From NCBI GenBank assembly GCA_031771865.1, contig JASISA010000041.1, forward strand, positions 1-64,000: DNA of 64,000 nt, in the 5' to 3' direction. The DNA comes from Nothophaeocryptopus gaeumannii. Its lineage: Eukaryota > Ascomycota > Dothideomycetes > Mycosphaerellales > Mycosphaerellaceae. Shown piece after piece: positions 40,501 to 52,274 of the stretch. Made by a program: the position numbers and the translations under genes. Position 1 is the first letter of the stretch, and the number at the start of each line of letters is the position of its first letter. The notes below the pieces were generated by a model. The model was not told the origin of the DNA. It saw only the letters and a list, made by a program, of their open reading frames with translations, and did not search any database.

Positions 40501-42318
40501 GCTAATATAGCCTATTAGTAACGTAGTAACTATACTTAGATCTAGGAAGCCTAAGACCTAAACGCGTCCTTCGACCTAGAGTTCGAGATTAACTACCTAT
40601 TCGATACTCTCGTAGACGACGAATACGATAACGTAGATAAAGAGAATATATTACTAATAGCTACGCGCTAGAGTAAGCGAACGCGAAAGTCTAAGCCTAA
40701 GAAAGCCTCCTTTCTACCTAAGAGCTCGCTATCTAAGTAGTCTATACTATAGACCTAACCGGATAAGCCGGAACGACCGATAAGACCTAAGAGGTAGCTA
40801 AAAGCACCTAAGAAGTATACCTCTAAGTCCTCTACGTTAGCTACTAGTATATAGAGTAGTCCTATAGCTAGTAAAGGGTAGGAGGATATCTTAAATAAGG
40901 AGAAGCTAGACTTAGCAGGTATAGCCGAGGCCTACTAAGTAGGTAAGAATCCCTAGCCTAAGAAAAAGCGTAAATCGAATAGTACTACTAAATAATAACG
41001 AAAGCGATAAAAGAAATATTCTAAGTAGTAGAAATTATCTTCTAATAATAGTAAATAATCTCCTATTAAGCCTATAAAAAAAGGTAAAGATTCGAGCTTA
41101 CTAGATACTAATAACGAAGTAGGATCTTCTAATACTTAGGATAACGCTCTAACTAACTAAAACTACTACCTAATATATACGGACGCGCCTATTTCGCTAC
41201 CTACCTCTCGTAGATACTCGAAGTTAAAGTTAATACTATTACCTAAGCCTATAGTACTACCTCGTCTTTATAAGGGGCTTAAGATACCTATTATATAGAT
41301 AGGCGAATATAGGATCTTTAGTAAGGTATATAATTTCTTTAATACTATACTAATTATAGACGAGGAGTTTATTACTAGTCCTATACAATATTACGAAGAA
41401 GTAGAGACTCTATATAGTTAGGCTATTGCTATACTTAAGATACGCCTAGACGACTTCTACTAGTCTCTTAACCCTATACCTAGTAAAGGCTACTCTTAGA
41501 TACACGTAAGCCGTATATATACTTTATTAGCTTCTAGGTATAGTCTACCTAAGGCTATACACGTCTTTAACGTTAGTAATTATAATTACTTTAAAGATAA
41601 GGTCGTTCCTTTAATTAAGGTCTATTATAAGTAGAAGCGGACTATTAATATAACTATTATCGATAAGTAGAAGCGTTTTAAAGAGCCGGACGAGGGCATA
41701 ATTACTTAAGAGCTAGACTTCGACGTACCTCTAAGTATACTAAGATAAGGTCGTAAATCGAAGTCTAATAGATAGCTAAAGGTAGATAGTATAGAAGATC
41801 GAGACTACTTTAATATTATTAAAGAGAGTTACTACTATAAAGATCTATATTATAGTAATATTAAGTATACTAGCTATATTAGCTATATACTATTTAACGA
41901 CGATTATCTTATTCTTCGAGGCTAGTATATAAACGATTAGATAAACCTTACGAAGGCGTATCTAGCTAAGTTTAACTTCGAGACTATACTATACGAGATC
42001 TTTACGAATATCTATTAGAATTACTACGATACTATTAAATCTAATAATCTAAATCTTTAGTAGAATAAGAAGAAGTTTAGTAAGCTAATACCTACCCCTT
42101 CGACGACTCCGTAGCCTCTAGCTAACTCTTTAATACTATTATCTATTACTCTTACGTAGATAATAAGTAATAGTATAAGTAGTAGTATAAGTAATACTCT
42201 AAAAGATAACCTATAGCCTCTAATAGCTTTTAGTTACTATAATTAATAGTAGCGTTTACGAACTCTACTACGCTAGCGAGAGCGATCTATCGAGCCTAAA
42301 CCGTACTCTTCGCTATAG
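40501..42318 (+). pseudogene. Ghost coding frame, stops only TAG/TAA
   Basis: A single plus-strand frame (codons starting at 40585, 42301 and so on) runs about 1.8 kb without an insertion or deletion. It is interrupted only by TAG and TAA; no TGA was seen. TAG/TAA are what CpA mutation makes from Gln (CAG, CAA) and Trp (TGG). Met codons are absent, as expected from ATG to ATA. Read with those stops as Gln or Trp, the product has a Lys-rich first third (PKKASFLPKSSL, PKKKRKS) and a more mixed second half. I do not recognise the family; a transposon protein is likely, since RIP acts on repeats. Confidence 0.7.
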
Positions 42319-42870
42319 CTATTTATATAGATAGATAGATAAGTTCTTATATTACTATACTATTCTAACTTATAGGATAAGTAGCTATCTCTATAAGTTC
42401 TTTAGGAGGGAAAAAGCTATTCGCTCTACCTTCCTAACTTCCTTAAAGTCCCTACTAGCTTTATAAGGTATTAAAAACCTCTACTCTCCTTTATATTATT
42501 AGGGATACTACGCCCTACCCTAGGTTATACTAGTCTTTTAAATATTAAGAGGTTCCCTATATCTCTATTACCCTAACTAGACTATATATACTCCCTCTAG
42601 TCTAGTGTCCTTAGGCTTTATTCTTTTATAGCTTTATAGGCTAGGTAGGGAGGGCCTTCTAGTTTAGGGGATAGGGTAGTACTCCTATCCCTTTCCTCTC
42701 CTTCCTCCCTCTCCTTTATAAATACGGGTCTTTATTATTCCTCCTATTTTCTAGTTAACTTCTATATTAGCTCTCTACCTAGTTAAGAACTATCCTTGCC
42801 CTTACTTAGTATCTAGTTACGTAACCTATAGTACTAAATATTAGATTTCCTATATTAGCCTTAGTACTTA
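42319..42870. other. RIP-mutated spacer, left flank of LINE copy 2
   Basis: AT-rich, C/T-biased sequence with no readable frame. It ends with GCCTTAGTACTTA (42858-42870), the left target duplication of LINE copy 2, so it was once continuous with 47742 onwards. Confidence 0.6.
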
Positions 42871-45800
42871 TAATAATAATAATAATAAATGTATTCGAGC
42901 TAGCTACAGGCCGTGCCCCTTCTAGCATATCTATATGTTGTAAAAGAAAACCCTATAGAAAGTACCTATAGCGTAAAACTTCCTCCCTTCTCTATTATGC
43001 CTTATACCCTACTGTATCTTAGGTACTATAGAACTAATATGTTTGCCCGTAGGTAGCTAGCTAACACGCTAGAGTTAATATTATCCTCCTTACTTGGGTT
43101 CGAGATCTCCGGCCTACTCTAGGAGATGTTTAAGGGTCTACTCGAATTGTCCTATAGGGAGATGCCTTGTTGCCTACGCTGCGGTTTGTCTAGGAAACTT
43201 AGTAAGCTATCTTCTCGCGTCCTAGTATCTAGTAGCTAAGATAAGTTCCCTTCTACTCTCTCGCATGTTTGTATAGTAGGTAAGGTAGTATCGAGCTGTC
43301 CCTCTATCTCTATATTCGTGGTAGGGGCTAGTATCGGGTACCCTAACCTTATGGAGGAAGTAAGGAAGGCTAATTGTCTCTAACCGTATCTGGAACACTA
43401 TCGCGGCCTAGGCTTTACTAAGCCCTCGATAAAGCTCCCGGGTATTAGTGTTCTATGGAGTCCTGAACGCGAGTAGGAGGATTCCTTCGCGCCTAGCATT
43501 GTCCTACTTCTATAACTCGTCCCGCTTATACTAGCCCTAGAGGATAGTCCATGTTGCTTTCCGAGTCTTCTTTAGATCTGCTCTATCTATGTAAGAGAGC
43601 TGGGACCGTAGGATAGTAGCCTACTCGTCTGTCTACTCTAGTAGCGAGCTATATAGTTTTCTTAGGCGTCTACTATATGCCCTAAGTTATCCGCACTTTA
43701 GTAGGATCCGCCCCTTTAGCTCTTGTATAGCCTAGTGTATATCCGGCCTCTACCTCTACGTAGCTATTGCAGCTATAGTAATTCTCTTCCTATACTCGGT
43801 AATGTCTTCGATCTAGAGTTCTTTGTGTAATAGTCGCGTTAGTGTAGCTCGGTAGGCCCTAAGGATTATCCGTAGGAATCTATTCTATATTACCCGTAGC
43901 TTTTATTAGAGCATTTTTAAGATTCTAGTCTCCTTTCCTACTATCTATACCTCGCTCCCGTGCATTACTACTAGCCTAATTATTGAGATATATAGCTTAC
44001 GGGCTATCTCTACCGTAGCGCCCCACGTAGTAGTAGTAATCCGTCGTAGTGTAGCTTCTAGCCGTTTTGCTTTTATAAGGGTATTCTCTATCTATGCGTG
44101 CTACTTGAGTCTCTTATCAACGATTACTCCTAGGACCCTCATTGTGTCCTCTGGGCTACTCTAGAGCGACGGGATGTTGGGTGTTCTCTAGGATTCGGAT
44201 GTGCTCCTTGTGCCCCTTGTAAAGTGCATAACTTTGTATTTCGTAGGGGCGAACTTAGCTCTATGTCTTGAGGCCTATTGTAGACAGCTATTGTAGTCCT
44301 TTTCTAGTGCCTCGCATGTACCTCTTGTCGAATTTGACACTGCAATGAGGTATGTATCATCTGCAAACCCAACTGCTTCGGTGTATTCCATTCCTTCTAG
44401 GAGGGAGGCTGTAAAGAAGAGGAACAGGATAGGTGAGATAGTGCTTCCTTGTAGGATTCCGCATGCCACTCGTGCGGCCGGTAACTCGTATCCGGGGATA
44501 GCGATTGTTGTCTCTCTGTCCTTCAGGAATGACGCTACAAAAGCTGTAATCCAGTATGGAATCCTCCTGCACCGTAGGTTGTGGATTAACCGTTCGTGAT
44601 TGACTTTGTCAAACGCTCCTGTCATGTCAAGTGATAACACCGAGGCCACCTTGCCTTTCTTCCACGCAGTCTGAACGCTTTGAAGGATGTACCGTAGTGC
44701 GTCTCCGGTCGATCTACCCGCTTGCGCCATTTGGGTTTAAGGAAGCAACTTATGTTCCCGTACAGCCTGTCCTATTTTCCGTACAACTATTGCTTCTAGT
44801 ATCTTGCCAATGCACGATAGAAGGGCAATAGGCCTCCATCCCTTTGGAGTAGATGAGTCTTTACCCGCCTTCTATAGCATAATCGTCCTAGCTTTCCGAA
44901 ACTAGGCTGGGTAGTAGCTAATTGAAACACACTGTTGGAAGATGCGTTGGAGGATAGGGACTAGCTGAGCTAGGCACTTCTTAATGCATCTGTTTGGTAT
45001 CTCGTCGAGGCCGGGAGCCTTGTCGTTCGGTAGTCTTTGGACTACTTTTCGTACCTCCTCTTCTGTAATTTCGCATGCTATATTAACAGGTTCTAGGTAT
45101 GTAGTGCTCTCGATATCTAATGTGTCTACGGGCTCTAGTATTAGGAAAAGGGCTGTCCGTAGGATCTCTGTTTTCGCACTGTCCGTCGTGAACTAATCGT
45201 TATTGTATATTAGTGTAGGTATCTAGGGAGGTCGAATAGGGCTATCGCTGTTCTTTGCCTACTTAGCCAGCTTCCACATTCCCTATAGCTCGCTAGCGGT
45301 TTTGTGAACCGCGGTCCTCCACTGTTTCCTTTTCTCTATCTAGATAGTTCTCTTTTTCTCCTAGTTTCGTGCCCTCTACTCCTTCTAGTGCTCCTCGCTC
45401 CCTGTCTATTGTATATGCCGTCTTGCCTACCGAGCCTCCTGAATCGCATATAGTACTACCGGCACACTCCTTGGATCTAGCGGCCGATATGTTTTACGCC
45501 GGATAATAAGGTCCCTTGTCTTTTATAGAGTATTGCTAAGATTACTCACAGTACTATCTATATCCTCCTTTGTTATTATCCCTTCGGCTATAGGTAGGAG
45601 CTTTTGGAGCGTCTCTCTAAACTCCTCCTAGTTAGTGTCCTTCCACATCCATCTTGTTCTCGTCTCCTCCTGTATCCCTATGTTAATAGTTGTCTCTATG
45701 CTAATATAATTAGAGTTAATGTCTTCCTTGCCTAGCTAACATGCTGTTATCCTCTTTAATATTTCCTCTATTGCAAGAGTAAGGTCTATCGTCGTCCTAG

Positions 45801-47728
45801 TTTAGGACTGTAGTATCTTTCTCTAGGTAGTAAGGCCTAGGGGTATCGCTAGGTATAGCGTGTCTCGACACGCCTCTCGTAGCTCTCTTACTCTAAGATC
45901 CTCCTATAGTACTAACGGTCCTCCCTACTAACGGTAGTAGAGATTAAAGTCTCTAACTAGAACGTGTTCTCCCGGTTCCTTAATACCTTCTAAAAGCTCC
46001 TCTACTATAAGCCTCGTATCCTAGTTATAGATGTTATAGAGGTATACAGTTCCTATTGTCGTTTATAGTAAGATTAGGATCTTCTAATTACTTATAATCC
46101 GGTGCGACTATTCGGATAGGCTGTACTTCTTATAGACGTAGAATACGACTCTCCTGTCTTTGTCTTCCCCTGTAATAGTATAGTACTTCGGATATGTGAC
46201 TGTTCTTCTATTACTTGGGTTAGTGTATAGCTCCTAGATAGCGAGAATGTCTTTCTAGCTATTATCGAGTAGCTGCCGGTAGGTAGCCTATAATTTCCGT
46301 ACGTTTGCCTATAGTATACTTAGTATCGGTTATGTGTTTATTAGGTACTAGCTAGTAGTTAATCCCGCTGTATTACTCGTCGGATTGACCCTTGTCCTTG
46401 CTCTAGTATAATAGTCTTAGCCCTATTTACCGCCCTAACTAGCCTCCTAAACCTCTATAGTATTCGCTTCTCTACTACTATTCCTATTAGCCTCCTGCCT
46501 AGGACATATTCGCGGCTTGTCCGGGTAGCTGTTTAGTCCTCTCCCTCTCTATTCGCTCCTTGCTATAGAGGAGGGGAAGGTAGAGGAGAAGTAGAGCTAG
46601 GAGTACTATAGGTTAGCTTAGCTATATAGCTCGCCCCTATCTTCTTTATACTCTAAATCTTGTCCTTAATTACTTGTCTCTTTAAGCATATATAGTACTA
46701 AGCTAGGTAGTTCTAACTGCAATTTCCGCATTTACTATACTTTAATCGGTCTACCTCTACAAGCTTCTCGTGCGCATATTCTCTTATATTATAGCTTCCT
46801 CTATACCTTGCATATACCGTACCGTTTGTACACCTTGTACCGATATAGCTATATCTTTAGTAGTTGAAGTACTGTGTTATTGTCTATTAGTAGTCCTATT
46901 CTTTAGTGTCGTGGAGTACTCCGGAGATAATAATGCCCTTCTCTACCGTAGCTCTAGTAGCTTCTACCGTCTTTAGTTCGACTACTAGAGTACTCTGTTT
47001 CTTTGTTCCCGTTACTATAGCTTTCTAGCCCTTCTACTAGGCATTCTGTACTTGGATTCCGGGTATTAGCCGCTTGTTGTCTTCCTTAATTAACTGGATC
47101 CGCTATGTAGTAGAGTCGTTTCCTGCAACTGTAATAAAGTAGACTTGGACTAGGAAGGTTTTCTGTGCTATTCTTGCCTCCTTCAAGACCTTGCCTAGGC
47201 CTTGGGTATCTGCCGCTATTCGGTTCCTTGCTATAGGGTCCGTAGTCGTGAGAACTAGTCTATCGGGGACCTTCTTAACTACGACTACATGTGCCTAGTT
47301 CCCTCCTTCTATAGTAAAACGCGAAACAATCCGGGTAGCTTCAGCATCCCTAAGCTTAGCCCTAGTCGCTTCGTTGTCTACGTGAATCTTAAGGGAGCAC
47401 GTAGCTCTTTGTACTTTAATGCTAGATAGCTAGGCTAGCTATTAGGCTGCGACTATAGCCTAGGTTATCTTTAGTCCTAGACTCTACTCTATCTTCTTCT
47501 AAATCTGTGTAATACTCCGTTGGATAGATTCCAGAGTAGCTTCCTAGTTAGTACGCTTCGTAGTCCGCGCTATAGTTAAGTAAATTATATCTAGAATTAT
47601 CTAGATTGCCCTCTCTAGTTAGAGGGAGGAGTATTAACTCTAATACATTAGTTCAGCTGCCTTATTCTAAATCTCTTTTAGGGCCTCCTAAGGTAAGAGG
47701 GGACCCTCCTAGTTCTTGTTTACTACTG
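42871..47728 (-). mobile_element. LINE retrotransposon, copy 2, 5'-truncated
   Basis: Same family and orientation as the element at 31063-36607, with a TAA-type tail at 42871-42888. It is flanked by a perfect 13-bp target duplication, GCCTTAGTACTTA (42858-42870 and 47729-47741). It ends inside ORF1, so it is 5'-truncated, the usual result of incomplete reverse transcription. Most of it is more strongly RIP-mutated than copy 1, except about 44150-45000, where CA and TG remain and reverse transcriptase is readable. Confidence 0.93.
44275..44730 (-). pseudogene. LINE reverse transcriptase core, copy 2
   Basis: A 151-codon open stretch reads as the palm of a LINE reverse transcriptase. SLDMTGAFDKVNHERL holds the first catalytic Asp, GILQGSTISPILFLFF is the next conserved block, and GFADDTYL is the catalytic FADD. 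The flanks on both sides fall into TAG/TAA-rich sequence. It is a preserved window in a dead ORF2. Confidence 0.85.
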
Positions 47729-48379
47729 GCCTTAGTACTTAGGTATTCTTTATAGGCTACCTTAAATATAGTATTAGGGATAGTTTATATTAGATACCTA
47801 GTCTTTAGAACTAATGTTGTTGCCTCTAGGGAGAACTAGGGCCTAGGGGATAAGTCTAGGGCTATACTCTCCCTAGGAGGCTAGTTACCTCTAGAGAGGG
47901 CTAGGGCTAGCTAGGACTAGGCTATACTACTCTCCTTTAGCTATAGGTATTAGGGTTTCCTAAGTACCTTATCCTCTATATTCCCTTCTCCTTCTAGCTC
48001 TTATTAAAACCTCCTCTTTAGTTACTCCTCCCCCCTCTTTAGGATAATTAGTCCTAGGTTACTACTCTAGTCCCTTAGCTCTAGGGTAGATTCCCTCTCT
48101 AGGGGGGTTAGCCTATTAACTTAGTATTAGTTCTTGTAATAGTTGTAGCCGCGCTAGGATTAGTAGGTAACTCTACGGTTAGTTTTCTAAATAGCTAGTC
48201 GTTATAGAGCTAGACTCCTTTACCCCTAGGTATAATTAGGCCCTTAGGCTACGCTCTTAGGAGGGAGAGATTTAGCTCTATAGACTACACTATCGTCTCT
48301 AGGTTCGTAGCTAGTACTACGTACAGGTACTCTCCTTCGCTAGCCTAGCTATTTATATAAGATATAATACTACGAGACT
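47729..48379. other. RIP-mutated spacer, right flank of LINE copy 2
   Basis: Starts with the right target duplication of LINE copy 2. The rest is C/T- and TAG-rich without a readable frame. Confidence 0.55.
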
Positions 48380-50160
48380 ATACGTAGTTATCGACGTTCT
48401 TTAAGTACTTACGAGCCTATAATCTAAAGCTACTACTACTATAGCGTAAGCTTCGAGAGACTAAATAGCGGCTTATTTAGCAAGTATAGTCGCTTTTAAT
48501 AACTAAAGATAAGGATAAGGAGGTTATTAATAAGTATAAGAAGCTAGTACTTAAGAGTAGTATACGTCGGATAATTAAAGACGAGCTTAAGGGCTTCTTA
48601 TTAGTAGTAGAGAGTAATATACTTAGTAAACTAAGCGAGGAAGAGCTATAACTACTACTTATTTAGTATTATTAGAGTTATTTTAGTTAGTTAGAGCCGG
48701 AGTTAGGTTTAAGGTTATAGGCTCGGTCGCTTTATATCTACTAGCTAGCTACTATTTAATAACTACGCTTTTAAATATTATATACTCTTTAGAGATCTTC
48801 GTACCTATACTTCTTATAGGCCTCCTATAATTATATTTAAATATATAGCGTTATAGCGTTGTATTCTAAAGCTAGAAGATATTACTTATAATCTAGCTCG
48901 TAACTATAGCCTCTAAGATAAAGCTATAAAGCCGGCTTTCTTAAATTTTATAGTATACTAAAGATTCCTTAATACATACGTATTCGTATAACTCTATTAT
49001 CTTTTTATATAATAGCCTAAATACCGATCTTAATAATAGGAAATATATCTAGATATAAAAATACGTACGTTAATATAGGTATAGAGTAGCTAAGCTAATA
49101 TATAATTATAGGATCCGATCGCTCGTACTATATTTAAGACTAAGATTAGATAGTTTAGAGCTAACTAGATTATCTACTTAGACGAGATATACTATAGCGA
49201 TAAACTACGTTTACGAACTCGAGGTTAGGTACTAAAGAGCCTACTAGTATATAACGAATAATACTTCTATTACTCGATTCGATTTACTTTACTACTAGCT
49301 TATACAATTAACGGGTATCTAGACGATCTACTAATTTAAGAAGGAGCTATAATATAAGTAGATTACTTATCGTAGATATAGTAGAGCGTATTACCTTAGT
49401 ATAATCTATTTCTAGGCCTAAGGTCTATCCTTATAATAGATAACTATAGTACGTACGATCGCGATATCCTCTATAAGATATATACTCTTAAGTATAGTAT
49501 AAAGATCCTCTTCTTACTAACCTATTCGCTAGACTATAACCCTATCGAGTTAACCTTTCGACTACTAAAGAACTAGATCTAGAGGCACGACTATCTTATA
49601 CTAGTCTATAGCGAGGATAACTAGTAGTAGAAGTTCGTAAAGTTTATAGAACTAGCGTACGATTAATAGGGTGTTACGGACCGAATCTGCAGGACGCAGA
49701 ATCAAGGACATGGAACCATGCAAGAGTGACGCCAGAAGTCACGTGTCTGACCACAGTCTGGGACCTCTGGTCAAACACGTGAGGTTTGGCGACCGACAGA
49801 CCGCCCGACCGGTCAGTTGGTCGAACGGTCAAACTCGCTGCCAAGAGCAAGCGAGACCACCAAGTATATAGCAACGATGGTTGACTAGCAATCATCGTGT
49901 TCAACTCATGTTACAATCTCACTGATTGGAATAAGCCAAGACTTCCTTCACTTCGTTCCACTTGCCGACGCATTCTCCAAAGAAGCCATTCCACGTGATT
50001 AAGCGAGTCACCTGACAAGCGAGATACCGTGCGTAACATAGGGTAGGCGTATAAACTATATAAAGTTATTCTAGAAGTATAGATATATAGAAGAGCTAGA
50101 ATAAGTTATATTAGAGATTAGTATATATACTATTCGAAGCCTTAAATATAGTAGTAACTA
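48380..50160 (+). pseudogene. Tc1/mariner-type (DDE_3) transposase ghost
   Basis: A RIP-mutated plus-strand frame shows the DDE superfamily order. IYLDEIYYSD and RTRGW-like sequence appear near 49180-49230 (first Asp), then IIDNYSTYDRDIL near 49440 (second Asp). A degraded YSPDYNPIELTF-type block near 49530-49560 holds the third acidic residue. Most stops are TAG or TAA at Trp or Gln positions. Solo LTR B interrupts the C-terminal end at 49672-50038, and the frame can be followed a little beyond it. Terminal repeats were not found. Confidence 0.7.
49672..50038 (+). repeat. Solo LTR B, TAGGG duplication
   Basis: A 367-bp insert starts TGTTACGGACCG and ends GTGCGTAACA, flanked by TAGGG at 49667-49671 and 50039-50043. 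It shares its ends and internal words (CCACGTGAT, CAACTCA, CAATCTC) with solo LTR A at 33435-33782, so the two are related but diverged families. It keeps normal base composition inside RIP-saturated DNA. The strand is arbitrary. Confidence 0.9.
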
Positions 50161-50895
50161 TAAGCCCTATTAATTTAGTAGGGGAAATAGTCTTATATAG
50201 TAGGGGAAATAGTCTTATATATATAATATTAAGCTTAGCTTTTAATTTAGATAAATTACTACCTCTAACGCTACTTATAGACTACTCTAAAGTATCGTGA
50301 ATCCTTTTAAACTTCTCTATTACTCCTACTAAGCCTAGTATAGGTATACCCGAATCTTAGCTTTAAGCTATATAATATAATATATCTCCTTACCCTCTAT
50401 AACGCGCTCTAAGAGAGCTTCTTATATATAAAGTCTCTACTTCTTAACGTGCGCTTAATCGTATCTACTAAGACGTACGTTCTATACTTATCTAGTAGTA
50501 GATCTTATATCTCTTTATAGACTAATTAGAGCTACTTAAGTATCTCGTCTACTATAAACTAGACTATTAGTAGGCTTATTACTCTTAGACGACCGCCTTT
50601 ATAAGGAATAATAGTACCTATATTATAAAAGCGCTTAATCCGGACGTAAATTAAAGTCTCTAAGCCCTAATAAGAAGAGAGTAGTCGGTCGACGACTATA
50701 GGGCTTAACTAGCCTTTATAAAGAAGGAACTCGATATATTAATCGTCTTATTTACTTAAAGGTACTATTATAAAGGGCGTGCAAAGCGTGTGTGTATATG
50801 TGTACGAGTAGGTAGTAGGGAATCGATTCGAGTATAGCGGGTATAGGCTTTAGGCTAGGCGACTATTAATAAATAAATAATACCCTAAACCCTAC
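50161..50895. other. RIP-mutated spacer at right edge of block
   Basis: AT-rich sequence without a gene. It includes the 22-bp tandem pair at 50177-50220 and an alternating purine/pyrimidine TGTGTGTATATGTGT run near 50790. Confidence 0.55.
50177..50220. repeat. 22-bp perfect tandem duplication
   Basis: AGTAGGGGAAATAGTCTTATAT occurs twice head to tail without mismatch inside RIP-mutated DNA. Confidence 0.85.
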
Positions 50896-51517
50896 TATAC
50901 TAGGCATCCTGGGGCTTCATTTCCATAAACGGTATATAGACAAAGATTCTGCGATGTTGCTGCAGCAAAATTAGTGCAAATAGTGCTAGATTGGAGGTGG
51001 TAGTGTTCAGAGAAGCTGAAAATCCTTCCCGACCCTTTTGCGGCTTTGAATAGCCTTTCGTAACAAACTTTTGCCCTCCGAACATCTCTCCCTTCGCGTC
51101 TCTCTCTTTCCATCTCCATGTCAACAACCACTTGCTCGTTTAGCAACGACGAACTCCACCCAGATCTAATCTAATGCGAACATGCTGATATCAAGGCTTA
51201 CTCAACAATTGGCCGCCTCACATGCAATGCGGACCACATGCGACACCGGTGAAGGGCGGGCAATGGCTCGCAAGGCATCAACGTTGAGACTTGGCAAGAC
51301 CATCCGCGAATATAAAAACGTTGGCCGCCGACCTTCTCCGTGAAACACTGCGCAATCTATCATCAAGAAGCTATCATTCATTATTACAAGTGCTAGTGAG
51401 CGAAACAGGTACAACGAAGAGGATCGTCCGAAACGCCTGCCACCGTTCATCATGCAAGACCGAGGTTGTTGGGCTCAGTCCTGCGCCGTAAAGTTCCTGT
51501 CGTCGGTCGTCGCTCCT
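50896..51517. other. Intergenic after RIP block
   Basis: Normal base composition. Short ORFs occur on both strands (for example minus 50895-51146) without recognised domains or splice support. Confidence 0.4.
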
Positions 51518-52274
51518 TCAAGAAACAGACCAGCCACCACTGCTCCGGTAGCTATCGTAGCTGTTCCGGCTTCCGCGACTGCCCTGTCCGCCGACATATG
51601 CACTGTCGTTACGACCGTGCCGAGGTGCTCCTAGAGCTGAGGACCCGGCGTTGGCTTTTCCGTCGCTACTTCCGCTGAACACCTGCCAGAACACGCTGTA
51701 CAGATCTGAAATGGAATTTGGGTTGATCGAGCCGACGTCCTTGACTTTCACATTGTGCTCAATCGTATAAATCTTAGCAAGATTTATACGGGACGCTTGG
51801 TGCCACCGCTGGGTTCTATCGTTCAGATCAAGCCGAATTTTCTCAGGTCTCATTGGGTCTTCAGTCCTATGCCGCACTGCTTCCTGAGGCAGAGGCTCAG
51901 GTGCCTGGTAGCGACCATCGTAGACCATCGCATGATCGGACTTCTTGATTCCCGATTTACCAACCCCTTGGCCCTCATAGGTGAATATTGCTCTGAGACT
52001 ATAAGCAGGGAGATCAAGCTACAGAGTGAAAAGACTCACAAGGCAGTACAGCTCTTCTGCTGAGGCTCGGCAGCCTTCACGACCACGAACCTTCGTCGCT
52101 TGGTGAAGAAGGCTTCAGCAAACCAACTATCATGGGTGATGTCGGTCCGCGATGTTACTCCGCGCGGCTCCGCCCACAACATTTCGAATACCTGAACCGC
52201 AAGGTGAGTCTCGATAACATTTACAGCAGGCCTATACTTACTCTACCGCGTACGAAGTAGCTGCTGGAATGCAT
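51518..52274 (-). CDS. DUF6590-domain protein, 221 aa
   Basis: Exons complement(51518..51998, 52040..52191, 52242..52274) join in frame across introns of 41 and 50 bp. The protein opens MHSSSYFVRGRVFEMLWAEP, the usual start of the DUF6590 core. It continues with FFTKRRRFVVVKA, TYEGQGVGKSG-type sequence with KSDHAMVYDG, and RINLAKIYTIEHNVKVKDVG. The C-terminus is a Gly/Ser/Arg tail. DUF6590 is a fungal domain of unknown function, usually after a long disordered N-terminus. Here an in-frame TGA lies only 21 bases before the ATG and the N-terminus is missing. The gene could be a shortened version, or its upstream exons (about 52300-52600) could have been cut off by that TGA. Confidence 0.7.

Larger units (their letters stand above)
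40240..50895. repeat. RIP-saturated AT-rich block
   Basis: Base composition shifts sharply to AT near 40240 and back near 50895. CA and TG are nearly absent over long stretches while TA is in great excess and CG is kept. This is the mark of CpA-to-TpA mutation of repeats. The block holds a ghost coding frame, LINE copy 2, a transposase ghost and a solo LTR. Two islands keep normal composition: part of the LINE (about 44150-45000) and solo LTR B (49672-50038). Confidence 0.92.
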
